From Chloroflexia bacterium SDU3-3 (GTDB lineage: Bacteria; Chloroflexota; Chloroflexia; Chloroflexales; Roseiflexaceae): DNA of 64,000 nt. The translations under genes and the position numbers were made by a program. The stretch spans positions 310,001 to 374,000 of the forward strand of contig WBOU01000001.1 in the NCBI GenBank assembly GCA_009268125.1, written 5' to 3'. A model generated the notes under the pieces. The model saw only the letters and a list, made by a program, of their open reading frames with translations, was not told where the DNA came from and did not search any database. Below are positions 1 to 9,153 of this stretch, piece by piece; the first letter of the stretch is position 1, and each line of letters begins with the position of its first letter.

Positions 1-2
1 TC

Positions 3-875
3 CAGAACCCTGCGGCGGCGGCCAGCACCAGCATGCTGGTGCCGCCCACATGGCTCACCCGCGCCTCGGGGATGAACCAGACCCTGCAGGGCCTGATGAG
101 CGTGGCCGCCGCCCCGCTGGGCGCGGTGGCGCTGGGCGTGATGCCGCTGCAGGGCGCGCTGATGATCGACGTGGTCACGGCCATCCTAGGCATTACGCCG
201 CTGCTGTTCTACCGCATCCCGCAGCCATCGCGCGGCGGCAGTGCGCACACCGGCATCTGGCAGGATTTCCGCCAGGGCCTGCGCATGCTGGGCCGCAGCC
301 GTGGCCTGCTGTGGCTGTACGGCCTGATGATGCTGATGATCGGCGTACTGATGCCCTCGTTCATGCTGCTGCCGCTGCTGGTGCGCAACGACTTCGGCGG
401 CGGCGCGGGGCACGTGGCCTTTATGGAAAGCCTGAGCGGCGCGGGCATGCTGCTGGGCGGGCTGCTGATCAGCGCCGTGGCCCTGCCGTGGAAGCGTATC
501 CACGTGGTGCTGGTGGGCTACGCGCTCTCGAACCTAGCGGTAGTGCTGACCGGCCTTGTGCCAAACGACATGTTCTGGCTGGCGGTGCTGTGGTGGTTCC
601 TCAGCAGCGTGCTGTATGTGGTGGGCAACGCGCCGATCATCGCGATCATCCAGACCATTGTGCCCAACCAGCTGCAGGGCCGCGCGCTGGCGCTCTCATC
701 CACCATGGTGGGTCTGGCGGGGCCGCTGGGGCTGGCGCTGGCCGCGCCGCTCACCACCGCGCTCGGCCCGCGCGGGCTGCTGGTGGGCGGCGGGGTGCTG
801 GCCACACTGATCACGCTGGTGGGCTTTCTCTCGCCCAGCCTGATGCGTATTGAGGAGCAGCGCATCCAAGAATAA
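3..875 (+). CDS. MFS transporter, C-terminal part (5' end outside window)
   Basis: Only the last ~290 residues are present; the frame is open to the window edge, so the gene starts upstream. An internal ATG at 33 is not a credible start because the frame before it already reads as protein. The segment carries about six to seven hydrophobic helices and the pattern NQTLQG...PLGAVALG, which resembles the middle loop and C-terminal half of DHA3/macrolide-efflux-type major facilitator exporters. By family it would export a small molecule by proton antiport; the substrate cannot be read. It ends just before a hairpin with a T run. Confidence 0.8.
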   Translation, partial: QNPAAAASTSMLVPPTWLTRASGMNQTLQGLMSVAAAPLGAVALGVMPLQGALMIDVVTAILGITPLLFYRIPQPSRGGSAHTGIWQDFRQGLRMLGRSRGLLWLYGLMMLMIGVLMPSFMLLPLLVRNDFGGGAGHVAFMESLSGAGMLLGGLLISAVALPWKRIHVVLVGYALSNLAVVLTGLVPNDMFWLAVLWWFLSSVLYVVGNAPIIAIIQTIVPNQLQGRALALSSTMVGLAGPLGLALAAPLTTALGPRGLLVGGGVLATLITLVGFLSPSLMRIEEQRIQE

Positions 876-895
876 AAGCGCGAACCTCGCTTTTT
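874..895 (+). terminator. Intrinsic terminator after the MFS gene
   Basis: The arms AAAAGCG and CGCTTTT (874-880 and 888-894) flank a 7-base loop and run into a T tract. The stem begins inside the stop codon. Confidence 0.7.
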
Positions 896-933
896 CCTGA
901 TGATTTTGTCAGCTTGGCACATGAAAGCGCCTC

Positions 934-962
934 TGTAACCGATAGAGAAAGAATGATATAAT
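934..962 (+). promoter_or_regulatory. Promoter of the glycosyltransferase/P450 operon
   Basis: An extended -10, TGATATAAT (954-962), lies 78 bases before the first ATG. The -35 region is weak (TGTAAC at 934-939), as expected for TGn-type promoters. It is the only clear promoter before the six-gene operon. Confidence 0.5.
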
Positions 963-1039
963 CTCCCTCAAAATCGTGTGCAAACAGAATAGGTACCGAT
1001 CGCCCAGATTCTGCGGGCATGTGCCGGTATGAGGGATAG

Positions 1040-1951
1040 ATGCCAGATATAGCCACGCTCCCAACGATAGCAGAACCCGCACGATCCACACCACTGGTGG
1101 CGATCATCACGCTGAACTGGAACCGCCCGCGCGAGACACTAGCCTTCCTGGCCTCGTGCGCGCAGCTCGACTACCCCAGCCTGATCACGCTGGTGGTGGA
1201 CAACGCATCGCAGGATGACTCGGTAGCGCAGGTGGCCGCCCACTTCCCCCGCGCCGAGCTGGTGGTGAACGAGCGCAACCTGGGCTTCGCCGCAGGCATG
1301 AACGTGGGCATGCGCCGCGCCATGGCGCTGGGTGCCGACTACGTGTTCTTGGCCAACAACGACACCGTGATCGCCCCCGACGCCATCGGACAGCTGGTCG
1401 AGGCCGCCCAGGCCGCCCAGGCCGACATCGCCACGCCCGCGATCTACTACGCCCAGGGGCCAGCCCGCATCTGGTGGACGGGCGGCTACCGGCGCTGGCC
1501 CACGCTGGAGATACGGCCCTGCGCCGAGGGCGAGCTGGGCGCGGGGCCGCTGGCGGTGGATTTTGTGACCGGCTGCGGGATGCTGCTCTCGCGGCGCTGC
1601 ATCGAGCAGGTCGGCCTGTTCGACGAGCGCTTCTTCATGTACTACGAGGACTCCGACTACTGCCTGCGCGCCCGCGCCGCTGGCTGCACGGCAATTGTGG
1701 TGCCTGGCGCGCGCATGTGGCATCGGGTGGCCACCTCGCTGGGCGGCAGCGACTCGCCGGGCGAGCGCTACCACATCGCGCGCAGCAGCGTGCAGTTCTT
1801 CCGCAAGCACACACGCGGCTGGGCTTGGCTGGTGGTGGCCCCCTACCGCAGCGCCAGCGCCCTGCGCACGCTGCTGCGGCTGCTGCGCCGCCGCCAGCCC
1901 AGCGCCGCCGCCGCCCACCTGCGCGGCCTGTGGCACGGGGCCACCCAATGA
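1040..1951 (+). CDS. Family 2 glycosyltransferase (rhamnosyltransferase-like)
   Basis: 303 residues with a GT-A fold signature: ITLNWNRP near the N-terminus, VVDNASQDDS (nucleotide-sugar site), the N-N-D variant of the DXD motif in FLANNDT, and FDERFFMYYEDSDYCLR, typical of WbbL/RfbN-like rhamnosyltransferases. It should transfer a sugar from an NDP-sugar at the cytoplasmic face of the membrane. It is the first gene of a six-gene forward operon; its stop overlaps the next start as ATGA. The acceptor and sugar are unknown. Confidence 0.88.
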   Translation: MPDIATLPTIAEPARSTPLVAIITLNWNRPRETLAFLASCAQLDYPSLITLVVDNASQDDSVAQVAAHFPRAELVVNERNLGFAAGMNVGMRRAMALGADYVFLANNDTVIAPDAIGQLVEAAQAAQADIATPAIYYAQGPARIWWTGGYRRWPTLEIRPCAEGELGAGPLAVDFVTGCGMLLSRRCIEQVGLFDERFFMYYEDSDYCLRARAAGCTAIVVPGARMWHRVATSLGGSDSPGERYHIARSSVQFFRKHTRGWAWLVVAPYRSASALRTLLRLLRRRQPSAAAAHLRGLWHGATQ

Positions 1952-3204
1952 GCAGGCCGCTGCGCATCCTGATGATCGTGTTCAATCCGGTGGGCAAGGG
2001 CACCTACTGGCGGGCCTTCCACTTTGCCCGCCACCTGGCGCGGCGCGGCCACCGCGTGACGCTGCTGGCCATGGCCCGCACGCGGCGGCTGGGCTGGGCC
2101 AGCCGCCAGGAGGAGGGCGTGACCATCGTCGAGTCGCCCGACATGCTGTGGGGCATGCTGCGCTCGGGCTGGGATGTGTGGGATGCGCTGTGGCGCTGCG
2201 CGTGGTGCAGCCGCCAGGATTTCGACCTGGTGCACGCCTTCGAGTGCCGCCCAACGGTGCTGCTGCCCGCGCTGCTCATGCAAAAGATCCGCCGCGTGCC
2301 GCTGGTGCTCGACTGGGGCGACTGGTTCGGGCGCGGCGGCTCGGTAGAGGAGCGCCAGCAGCCGCTGGTGCGCGCCCTGCTGCGCCCAATTGAGACCTTC
2401 TTCGAGGAGCGCTTCCGCACCCAGGCCGACGCCAGCGCGGTGATCTGCACCACGCTGCGGCAGAAGGCCGAGGCGCTAGGCGTGCCGCCCGAGCGGATCG
2501 CCCGCATCCGTGACGGGGCCGACACCGAGGGCCTGCGCCCGCTCGACCGCGACGCCAGCCGCGCCGCGCTGGGCCTGCCCGCCCATGCGCCGCTGCTGGG
2601 CTTCGTGGGCGCGATCTTCTGGCGCGACGCCCAGCTGATGGCCCAGGCCTTCGACCGCATCCACGCGGCGCGGCCCGACGCGCGGCTGCTGCTAATCGGC
2701 TATGTCAACATGCCGATCGAGCAGCTGGTCGCCGCGCCGCAGGCCGTCATCCGCAGCGGCGACCTGCGCTACGAGGCGCTGGCCAGCCACCTGGCCGCCT
2801 GCGACCTGTGCTGGCTGCCGCTGTGCGACAGCGGGGCCAACCGCGGGCGCTGGCCGCTCAAGCTGTTCGACTACATGGCGGCGGGGCGGCCCACCGTGGC
2901 CACCGCCGTGGGCGATGTGCCCGAGGTGATGCAGGCCCACGACATCGGCGCGCTGGCCGCGCCCACGCCGCAGGCCCTGGCCGAGGCCGCCCTAGCGCTG
3001 CTGGCCGACCCCGCGCGCCGCGCCCGCCAGGGCCAGCAGGCCCGCCGCGCCGCCGAGGGTGCCTACACCTGGCAGCAGCGCACCGACGAGCTAGAGCAGA
3101 TCTACGCGCAGGCTATCGCACACCACGAGCAGGCGCGAGAAGGAGCACGACCCCATGGAAGGCCAGAAGCTGCTGGTTATCGGCCTCGACGGCGCGACCT
3201 TTGA
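1948..3204 (+). CDS. Family 4 glycosyltransferase (GT-B fold)
   Basis: 418 residues from the ATG that overlaps the upstream stop (ATGA). The N-terminus RILMIVFNPVGKGTYWRA, the middle RDGADTEGLRP and the C-terminal block KLFDYMAAGRPTVATAVGD are those of GT4 retaining glycosyltransferases. The final residues overlap the next gene by 50 bases. With the preceding GT2 it should build at least a disaccharide. The longer open frame extending upstream to 1474 is an out-of-phase shadow of the GT2 gene. Confidence 0.88.
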   Translation: MSRPLRILMIVFNPVGKGTYWRAFHFARHLARRGHRVTLLAMARTRRLGWASRQEEGVTIVESPDMLWGMLRSGWDVWDALWRCAWCSRQDFDLVHAFECRPTVLLPALLMQKIRRVPLVLDWGDWFGRGGSVEERQQPLVRALLRPIETFFEERFRTQADASAVICTTLRQKAEALGVPPERIARIRDGADTEGLRPLDRDASRAALGLPAHAPLLGFVGAIFWRDAQLMAQAFDRIHAARPDARLLLIGYVNMPIEQLVAAPQAVIRSGDLRYEALASHLAACDLCWLPLCDSGANRGRWPLKLFDYMAAGRPTVATAVGDVPEVMQAHDIGALAAPTPQALAEAALALLADPARRARQGQQARRAAEGAYTWQQRTDELEQIYAQAIAHHEQAREGARPHGRPEAAGYRPRRRDL

Positions 3205-4639
3205 TCTCATCCGGCCCTGGGCTGAAGCGGGCGACCTGCCGTTTTTCACACGCATGCTGCGCGAGGGCGCGCACGCGCCGCTGCGCACCGTGCCAAACAC
3301 CGACACCGCGCCCGCGTGGACCACCTTCGCCACCGGGCTAAACCCCGCGCGGCACGGCCTGTTCCACGAGCTGAGCTGGACCGCCGACCGCCGCACGCTG
3401 CGGCCCATGCGCGGCAGCGACCGCGAGGGCACGCCCTTCTGGAAATACGCCAGCGACGCGGGGCGCGAGGTGCTGGCGGTCAACGTGCCCTTCAGCTACC
3501 CCGCCGAGCGCATCCAGGGCGTGATGCTGGCCGGCGTCGACGCGCCCGGCCCCCACGCCGAGGGCTTCTGCCAGCCGCCCGAGGCCCTGGCCGAGATCGA
3601 GCGCCACGTGGGCACCTACCGTATCAACAGCAACATCTCCATGGCAATCAAAGAGGGCCGCCCCGAGCAGGGACTGGCCGACGCCTACGCCGTGGGCGAG
3701 CTGCACACCAAGGTGATCAGCCACCTGATGGCCCAGCGCCCGTGGGATCTGGCCGTGGTGGTCTACAGCATCCCCGACGAGATGGAGCACTTCTTCTGGC
3801 GGCAGATGGCGCAGGGCAAGGGGCCGCAGCGCGACGCCATCCGCGATGGCTACCGCTGGGTCGATAGGCGCATCGCCCAGCTCTACGAGCAGGCTGGCCC
3901 CGGCACCACGCTGCTGGTCATGTCCGACCATGGCTTCGGCCCGATCTGCGCCACGCCCGAGTTCCTAGCCGGCTGGCTGGCCGAGCAGGGCTTTCTGCGC
4001 TACCAGCAGCCCAGCAGCCAGGGCTGGCAGCAGCGTCTGGTAAAGGCTGCCTACCAGCAGGTACGCCACCTGCCCGAGCAGCACAAGCAGGCGCTGCGCC
4101 AGTGGCTGCCCGGCCTACGCAACCGCGTGGAGTCGGATGTGCGCTTCGCAGGCATCGACTGGGCCGCCACCACCGCCTTCGCGGGCGCGTCGCCGTGGGA
4201 GATCTGGGTCAGCACCAGGGGCCGCGAGCCGCAGGGCATTGTCGCGCCTGGGGCCGAGTACGAGCAGGTGGTGGGGCGGCTGCTGGCCGCCCTGCGCGAG
4301 TGGCGCGACCCCGCCAGCGGCCAGCCCAGGCTGCGCGCCGCCTACCGCCGCGAGGATGTCTACCACGGGCCACACATCCAGCGCGCGCCCGATATCACAC
4401 TAGAGTGGAACATGGATGTGGCCCCCGACGCCGCGCGGCTGCCGGGGAACGTGAGCCTGTTCGACGCCGACCATCAGCCCAACGGCGTGTTCCTAGCCCT
4501 CGGCCCGGGCATCGCGCCCGGGGCATCGCTGCCCGCCGCATCGCTGGCCGATGTCGCGCCCACCATCCTGCACATCTTGGGGGTTCAGCCCGAGGTGCCG
4601 CTGGATGGCCGCGCGCTCGCCGAGCTGCTGGAGCCATAG
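3155..4639 (+). CDS. Alkaline-phosphatase-superfamily phosphodiesterase/phosphatase
   Basis: 494 residues with the metal-dependent nucleotide pyrophosphatase/phosphodiesterase layout: LLVIGLDGATFDLI (metal ligand Asp12), NTDTAPAWTTFATG with Thr51 as probable nucleophile, RHG, then MSDHGFGP (Asp258/His259) and DVAPTILHILG near the C-terminus. No signal peptide is visible, so it is probably cytoplasmic. Homologues often sit in glycan gene clusters in Chloroflexota-like genomes. Here it overlaps the GT4 gene and precedes the DUF362 gene by 15 bases, so it may act on a phosphorylated or nucleotide-linked intermediate (inference). Confidence 0.82.
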   Translation: MEGQKLLVIGLDGATFDLIRPWAEAGDLPFFTRMLREGAHAPLRTVPNTDTAPAWTTFATGLNPARHGLFHELSWTADRRTLRPMRGSDREGTPFWKYASDAGREVLAVNVPFSYPAERIQGVMLAGVDAPGPHAEGFCQPPEALAEIERHVGTYRINSNISMAIKEGRPEQGLADAYAVGELHTKVISHLMAQRPWDLAVVVYSIPDEMEHFFWRQMAQGKGPQRDAIRDGYRWVDRRIAQLYEQAGPGTTLLVMSDHGFGPICATPEFLAGWLAEQGFLRYQQPSSQGWQQRLVKAAYQQVRHLPEQHKQALRQWLPGLRNRVESDVRFAGIDWAATTAFAGASPWEIWVSTRGREPQGIVAPGAEYEQVVGRLLAALREWRDPASGQPRLRAAYRREDVYHGPHIQRAPDITLEWNMDVAPDAARLPGNVSLFDADHQPNGVFLALGPGIAPGASLPAASLADVAPTILHILGVQPEVPLDGRALAELLEP

Positions 4640-4654
4640 GAAAGGGGAAAAGCT

Positions 4655-5716
4655 ATGCAGGCGCAGGTCGCTCTCATTCAAGGCGACGACCGCTATCGCA
4701 ACATCGTGGGCGCGCTCGATGCGCTGGGCGAGCAGGCCAGCTTCGCCACATGCCGCAGCGTCGTGATCAAGCCGAACTTTGTCTCGATCGACCACCCGCT
4801 CGCCACCACCCACATCGACGCCGTGCGGGCGGTGCTCGATGTCATCCGCCGCAGCTACGCAGGCCCGATCACCATCGCCGAGGGCGCGGCCATCACGCCC
4901 ACCGCGCAGGCCTTCGAGCGCTTTGGCTACCGCGCGCTGGCCAGCGAGTACCGCGCGGCACTGCTCGACCTGAACGACGACCAGACCGTGCCCGTCCAGG
5001 TCTACGACCGCCAGCTCCAGCCGCGCACACTACGCCTAGCCCGCACCATCGTCGAGAGCGACATGCGCATCTCGGTCGGCCCGCCCAAGACCCACGACAC
5101 CGTGCGGGTGACGCTCTCGCTCAAGAACATGATCATGGGGGCCTTGGTCAACCGCGACGCGGCGGGCAGCGCCAAGCGCCTGCCGCTGCCGCTGCCCGCC
5201 ATCTACCTAGCGCGCATGGCCGCGCGGCGCGTGGGGGTGGCCGCGCCCACGCTGACACGGCTGGGCCTGGGCGAGGGCAGCGACAAAATAGCCATGCATC
5301 AGGGCTACCCAGCCATGAACCTGAACTTGGCGCTGCTCGCACCCTATGTCTACCCGCACCTCGCCGTGATCGACGGCTTCGAGGCGATGGAGGGCGAAGG
5401 CCCGATCCACGGCGATCCGGTGCCGTGGCGCGTGGCTATGGCCAGCGCCGACGCGCTGGCCGCCGACACCCTGGCCGCATGGCTCATGGGCTTCGACCCC
5501 GCCCTGGTGGGCTACCTGCGCCACTGCTGCGCCATCGGCCTGGGCGTCGGCGACCTGGGCCAGATCGCCACGCGCGGCAATGTGGAGCCGCAGTCGGTGC
5601 GCCGCAGCTTCCGCCCGCACCCGGCTGACGCCCAGCAGCAGCAGTGGCAGCTCGACGACGCCGAGTCGTGGCTGGCCCCTGCGGCGGCCATGGCCCTCTC
5701 GCTAGGAGCATCATGA
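4655..5716 (+). CDS. DUF362 domain protein
   Basis: 353 residues, preceded by AAAGGGGAAAAGC as ribosome binding site. SVVIKPNFVS, THIDAVRAVLDVIR, ITIAEGA, ISVGPPKTHDTVRVTLSLKNM and HLAVIDGFEAMEGEGPIHG define the DUF362 fold. No ferredoxin-type Cys motif accompanies it. The biochemical role of DUF362 is not established. Its last codons overlap the P450 start (ATGA), so translation is coupled and it probably works in the same pathway. Confidence 0.85.
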   Translation: MQAQVALIQGDDRYRNIVGALDALGEQASFATCRSVVIKPNFVSIDHPLATTHIDAVRAVLDVIRRSYAGPITIAEGAAITPTAQAFERFGYRALASEYRAALLDLNDDQTVPVQVYDRQLQPRTLRLARTIVESDMRISVGPPKTHDTVRVTLSLKNMIMGALVNRDAAGSAKRLPLPLPAIYLARMAARRVGVAAPTLTRLGLGEGSDKIAMHQGYPAMNLNLALLAPYVYPHLAVIDGFEAMEGEGPIHGDPVPWRVAMASADALAADTLAAWLMGFDPALVGYLRHCCAIGLGVGDLGQIATRGNVEPQSVRRSFRPHPADAQQQQWQLDDAESWLAPAAAMALSLGAS

Positions 5717-7029
5717 CACCGCGACCCCAACGACCGCCGCTCATCCGCCGCATGCGGCTGGCCATCCGGCGTACCCCCGAGGCCCTGCTGGCCGCCGCAC
5801 GCGAGCAGGGCCACATCATCCAGCTGGGCATCGGGCCAAAGCGCCTAGTCATCCTGAGCGAGCCAGCGGCGGTGGAGCAGGTGCTGCGCGTGCAGCACGG
5901 GCGCTTCACCAAGGGCAAGGCCCACACCCGCGCCAGGGGCTGGCTGGGCCAGGGTATCCTGGTGAGCGAGGGCGACGAGCACCACCGCCAGCGCAGGCTG
6001 CTGGTGCGAGCGCTCGCCCCGCAGCGCGTAGCCGCCCACAGCGACGCTATGGTGCGCCGCGCCGAGCAGCTGGCCGAGCGCTGGCAAGATGGCGAGACCC
6101 GCGATATCTGGCAGGACATGCTGCACCTGGCGGTGGCCAACATCGCCGCCGCTATCTGGGGCGAGGATGTGGATGTCGACATACCGATGCTCAGCGACGC
6201 GCTTGAGCAGCTGGCCACCTGGCTCAACCAGGGCGGCTCGCCCCTAGTCGCCCTGCGCGACCGCCTACCCCTGCCCGAGCACCGCGCGACCCAGCGCGTG
6301 CGCGCGTGGCTCGACGCGCTGATCGACACGCTCACCGAGCGGCACCGCCACAGCCAGGCCGACACCATCCTCTCCAGCCTGCTCCAGTCGGGTGATCCGC
6401 TGGTCACGCCCAGCTTTATCCATGATCAGCTGCTGACCCTGCTGCTGGGGGGCCGCGAGACCTCGGGCACCGCGCTGACCTGGACATGGCACCTGATCGC
6501 CAGCCACACCGAGATCCAGGCTCAGATCCACGCCGAGCTTGACCGCGCGCTGGCGGGCCGGACGCCCACCATGGCCGACATCGAACACATGCCCTATCTC
6601 GAAAACGTCATCCGCGAGGTGCTGCGCATGTACCCGCCCGCGTGGTCCACCGTGCGCCGCGCCCACGAGTCCTGCCGCATCGGCGAGACCCACATCCCCG
6701 CCGGGGCCGTGGTGGTGATGAGCCAGTACGTGCTGCACCGCGACCCGCGCTGGTTCGCCCAGCCCGATCAGTTCCAGCCCGAGCGCTGGGATGGCGACGG
6801 GCCAGCCTGCCCCAAGGGCGCGTACATCCCCTTCGGCATGGGGCCGCGCCGCTGCATCGGCGAGGGTTTCGCATGGGCCGAGATCATGCTCACCATCGCC
6901 GCCATCGCTCAGCGCTGGCACCTGGAAGCGCTGCCCGACCAGCGCATCACGCTGCGGCCCAGCACCTCGCTCCAGCCCGCCCACGGAATCACGCTGCGGG
7001 TCGCCCGCCGCAGCCAGCGCACTGTATAG
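5713..7029 (+). CDS. Cytochrome P450
   Basis: 438 residues from the ATG overlapping the DUF362 stop. All P450 hallmarks are present: I-helix GGRETS (about 246-251), ExxR at Glu302/Arg305, the PERW motif (~356-359), and the haem loop FGMGPRRCIG with Cys381. It lacks a membrane anchor, so it is a soluble monooxygenase that needs external redox partners, and none are encoded nearby. Substrate unknown. Linkage to two glycosyltransferases and an aminotransferase suggests oxidation of a small molecule or lipid that is also glycosylated (inference). Confidence 0.95.
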   Translation: MTPRPQRPPLIRRMRLAIRRTPEALLAAAREQGHIIQLGIGPKRLVILSEPAAVEQVLRVQHGRFTKGKAHTRARGWLGQGILVSEGDEHHRQRRLLVRALAPQRVAAHSDAMVRRAEQLAERWQDGETRDIWQDMLHLAVANIAAAIWGEDVDVDIPMLSDALEQLATWLNQGGSPLVALRDRLPLPEHRATQRVRAWLDALIDTLTERHRHSQADTILSSLLQSGDPLVTPSFIHDQLLTLLLGGRETSGTALTWTWHLIASHTEIQAQIHAELDRALAGRTPTMADIEHMPYLENVIREVLRMYPPAWSTVRRAHESCRIGETHIPAGAVVVMSQYVLHRDPRWFAQPDQFQPERWDGDGPACPKGAYIPFGMGPRRCIGEGFAWAEIMLTIAAIAQRWHLEALPDQRITLRPSTSLQPAHGITLRVARRSQRTV

Positions 7030-7041
7030 AAAGGCAGCACC

Positions 7042-8181
7042 ATGCAGATCCCACAGGTATCGCCGTGGCTTGGCGAGGAGGAGCAGGCGGCGGCGGCCCA
7101 GGCCGTGGCCGACAACTGGATCACCGAGGGGCCGCGCTGCGCCGCGTTCAGCCAGCAGCTCAACGCGCTGATGGGGGCCGAATACGGCGTCTTCGCGCCC
7201 AACGGCACGCTGGCCCTGGTGCTGGGGCTGCTGGCCCTGGGCATCGGCCCCGGCGACGAGGTGCTCATCCCCGACACCACCTTCATCGGCTCGGCCACGG
7301 CGGTGGCCATGGTCGGGGCCACGCCAGTGTTCGTGGAGGTGACGCGCGACACCTACCAGATCGACGTGGCATCCTGCGCCCAGGCGCTCACGCCGCGCAC
7401 CCGCGCGGTGATGCCGGTGCACCTCTACGGCATGTGCGCCGACATGGGCGCGGTGATGGCCTTCGCCCGCCAGCACGGCCTGCTGGTGATCGAGGACGCC
7501 GCCCAGGCCCTGGGGGTGCGCTACCAGGGAAAGCACGCCGGGACGTTCGGCGATGTGGGCTGCTTCTCGTTCTTCGCCGACAAGACCATCACCACCGGCG
7601 AGGGCGGCTACGTGGTGTGCCGCGACGCGGCGGTACACGAGCGGCTGCGGCTGCTGCGCAACCAGGGTCGGCTCGACCGCGGCTCGTTCATCCACCCCGC
7701 CGTCGGCTACAACTTCCGCATCACCGACATGCAGGCTGCCGTGGGGCTGGCCCAACTGGCCAAGCTCGACGAGATCATCCGGCGCAAGCGCGCCATCCTC
7801 GGCTGGTACGCGCACGACCTGGCCGACCTGCCCGAGGTGCAGCTGCTGCCCGTAGAGCCTGGCTCCGAGCACGTGCCCTTCCGCGTGATCATCCTAGCCA
7901 ACCACGCCCACGACCTGATGGCCCACATGGGCGCTCGCGGGGTGCAGCCGCGCACCTTCTTCTACCCGCTGCACCGCCAGCCATGCTTCGCCCGCCTGAG
8001 TCGCGCGCAGGGCGGCCCGCTCGACCTCGACGACGCGCGCTTCCCCAACGCCATCCGCGGCTACGAGCGCGGCGTGTCGCTGCCGGTCTTCCCCACGCTC
8101 ACGCGCGAGCAGGTGCGCTACGTCTGCGGCGCGGTCCGCTCGTTCTACCGCAGCGACCTGGCGCTGGGCGCGGGGGCGTAA
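7042..8181 (+). CDS. DegT/DnrJ/EryC1/StrS family PLP aminotransferase
   Basis: 379 residues, 12 bases after the P450 stop with GAAAGGCAGC as ribosome binding site. EDAAQ (Asp152, pyridine contact) and FFADKTITTGEGG with Lys181 as the Schiff-base lysine are diagnostic. The family makes amino-sugars such as perosamine or kanosamine from keto-sugars, so it may supply the amino-sugar donor for one of the operon's glycosyltransferases. No dehydratase or other NDP-sugar gene lies in the window, so the keto-sugar must come from elsewhere. Last gene of the operon. Confidence 0.92.
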   Translation: MQIPQVSPWLGEEEQAAAAQAVADNWITEGPRCAAFSQQLNALMGAEYGVFAPNGTLALVLGLLALGIGPGDEVLIPDTTFIGSATAVAMVGATPVFVEVTRDTYQIDVASCAQALTPRTRAVMPVHLYGMCADMGAVMAFARQHGLLVIEDAAQALGVRYQGKHAGTFGDVGCFSFFADKTITTGEGGYVVCRDAAVHERLRLLRNQGRLDRGSFIHPAVGYNFRITDMQAAVGLAQLAKLDEIIRRKRAILGWYAHDLADLPEVQLLPVEPGSEHVPFRVIILANHAHDLMAHMGARGVQPRTFFYPLHRQPCFARLSRAQGGPLDLDDARFPNAIRGYERGVSLPVFPTLTREQVRYVCGAVRSFYRSDLALGAGA

Positions 8182-8250
8182 TGCACAAGCCTACGCATTG
8201 TGGTGCGTTCTAGGCAAAGCACACATTGCTATGAGGGAATGACGATCCCC

Positions 8251-8283
8251 ACAAAAGGGCAGCCACAAGGGCCGCCCTTTTGT
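8251..8283 (+). terminator. Terminator closing the P450 operon
   Basis: The arms ACAAAAGGGC and GCCCTTTTGT (8251-8260 and 8274-8283) form a strong hairpin in which the T run is part of the right arm; it can act in both directions. Confidence 0.75.
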
Positions 8284-8408
8284 AGAAGACCACATATGCT
8301 CTATTGACAAACCTACCTCAAAGCATTACCCTCTCACAAAAGCCCTAACATCCCATAGTAGCAGACTGCCGGTCGGTACCAGTGGCCTGCGAGCGAACCA
8401 GCGCACCT

Positions 8409-9119
8409 ATGAGAAAGACCGGAAGCCCCATCAAGCTCTTTGGCAGCTATAACTTGGAGCAGCTGTATCGACAGACGATCAGTCTGACAGCTAAGGATCT
8501 TCAGCTTGAGAAAAAAGAACAAGATCTGCTCTTCGCAGCGGTCTGCCTTGCCGACATCGCCAGCGGGGTCTGCATCGACCCCGAAACAGGGAACTCAATA
8601 GCCGCAGAGGTGCTACGCGACTACACCGGCCTTGCAAGTCACCCTTTCCATCAAGCGCTTGAGGCCGTACAGGAAGCGGGGCTGATCAGCTACCTCCGCG
8701 AGCGCGATGGCAGCTTTGCGCTGGTACTCTCGGCCTTCTTCCGACGCGAACTTGAGGCGGTCTGGCAGAAAAACCAGGTGCCACTCCTGCTCATCCGCAA
8801 AAAAGCTGGCGAGGTGCTGGGCCATGGTCATCATGGTGATATCGGGCCACGATCTGGCTATATCTACATCGCCTATGCGGAAAATGGCCTCTTTCTGATC
8901 GGGAAATCTCGCAGCCCACAGCAGCATATCAAGCAACTCAGCAAGAATGAACTACCCTTCGACATCGCCCTTATGCACAGCATCTTCTCGCAGGATATGC
9001 ACCAGGCGGAGACAATGATCCGCCAGAAGCTCTCGCATCGCCACCGCTCAGGCCAGTGGTTTGCGCTCAGCCCGCAAGATCTTAATGACCTGATGAACAT
9101 CGCGGAGCTACGTATCTGA
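8409..9119 (+). CDS. GIY-YIG-like (T5orf172/MUG113-type) domain protein
   Basis: 236 residues from ATG 8409; a GTG at 8382 would add nine residues and cannot be excluded, as neither start has a clear Shine-Dalgarno. The N-terminal ~130 residues look like a small helical, possibly winged-helix domain (LLFAAVCLADIASG, IAAEVLRDYTGLASHPFHQAL). The C-terminal ~90 residues start GYIYIAYAENGLFLIGKSRSPQQ and end SGQWFALSPQDL, the pattern of T5orf172/MUG113 members of the GIY-YIG nuclease superfamily. Codons are less GC-rich than in the preceding operon. It precedes the EcsC gene by about 35 bases. Nuclease activity is not certain because the catalytic set is only partly visible. Confidence 0.6.
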   Translation: MRKTGSPIKLFGSYNLEQLYRQTISLTAKDLQLEKKEQDLLFAAVCLADIASGVCIDPETGNSIAAEVLRDYTGLASHPFHQALEAVQEAGLISYLRERDGSFALVLSAFFRRELEAVWQKNQVPLLLIRKKAGEVLGHGHHGDIGPRSGYIYIAYAENGLFLIGKSRSPQQHIKQLSKNELPFDIALMHSIFSQDMHQAETMIRQKLSHRHRSGQWFALSPQDLNDLMNIAELRI

Positions 9120-9153
9120 TTTCTCTAAGAGAACATGTGTGGGAGCAAGCGCC

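Noticed and set aside
6265-7872. 535-residue reverse open frame opposite the P450 and DegT genes
   Set aside because: Ala/Gly/Arg/His-rich text typical of antisense reading of GC-rich codons; both sense genes have full motif sets.
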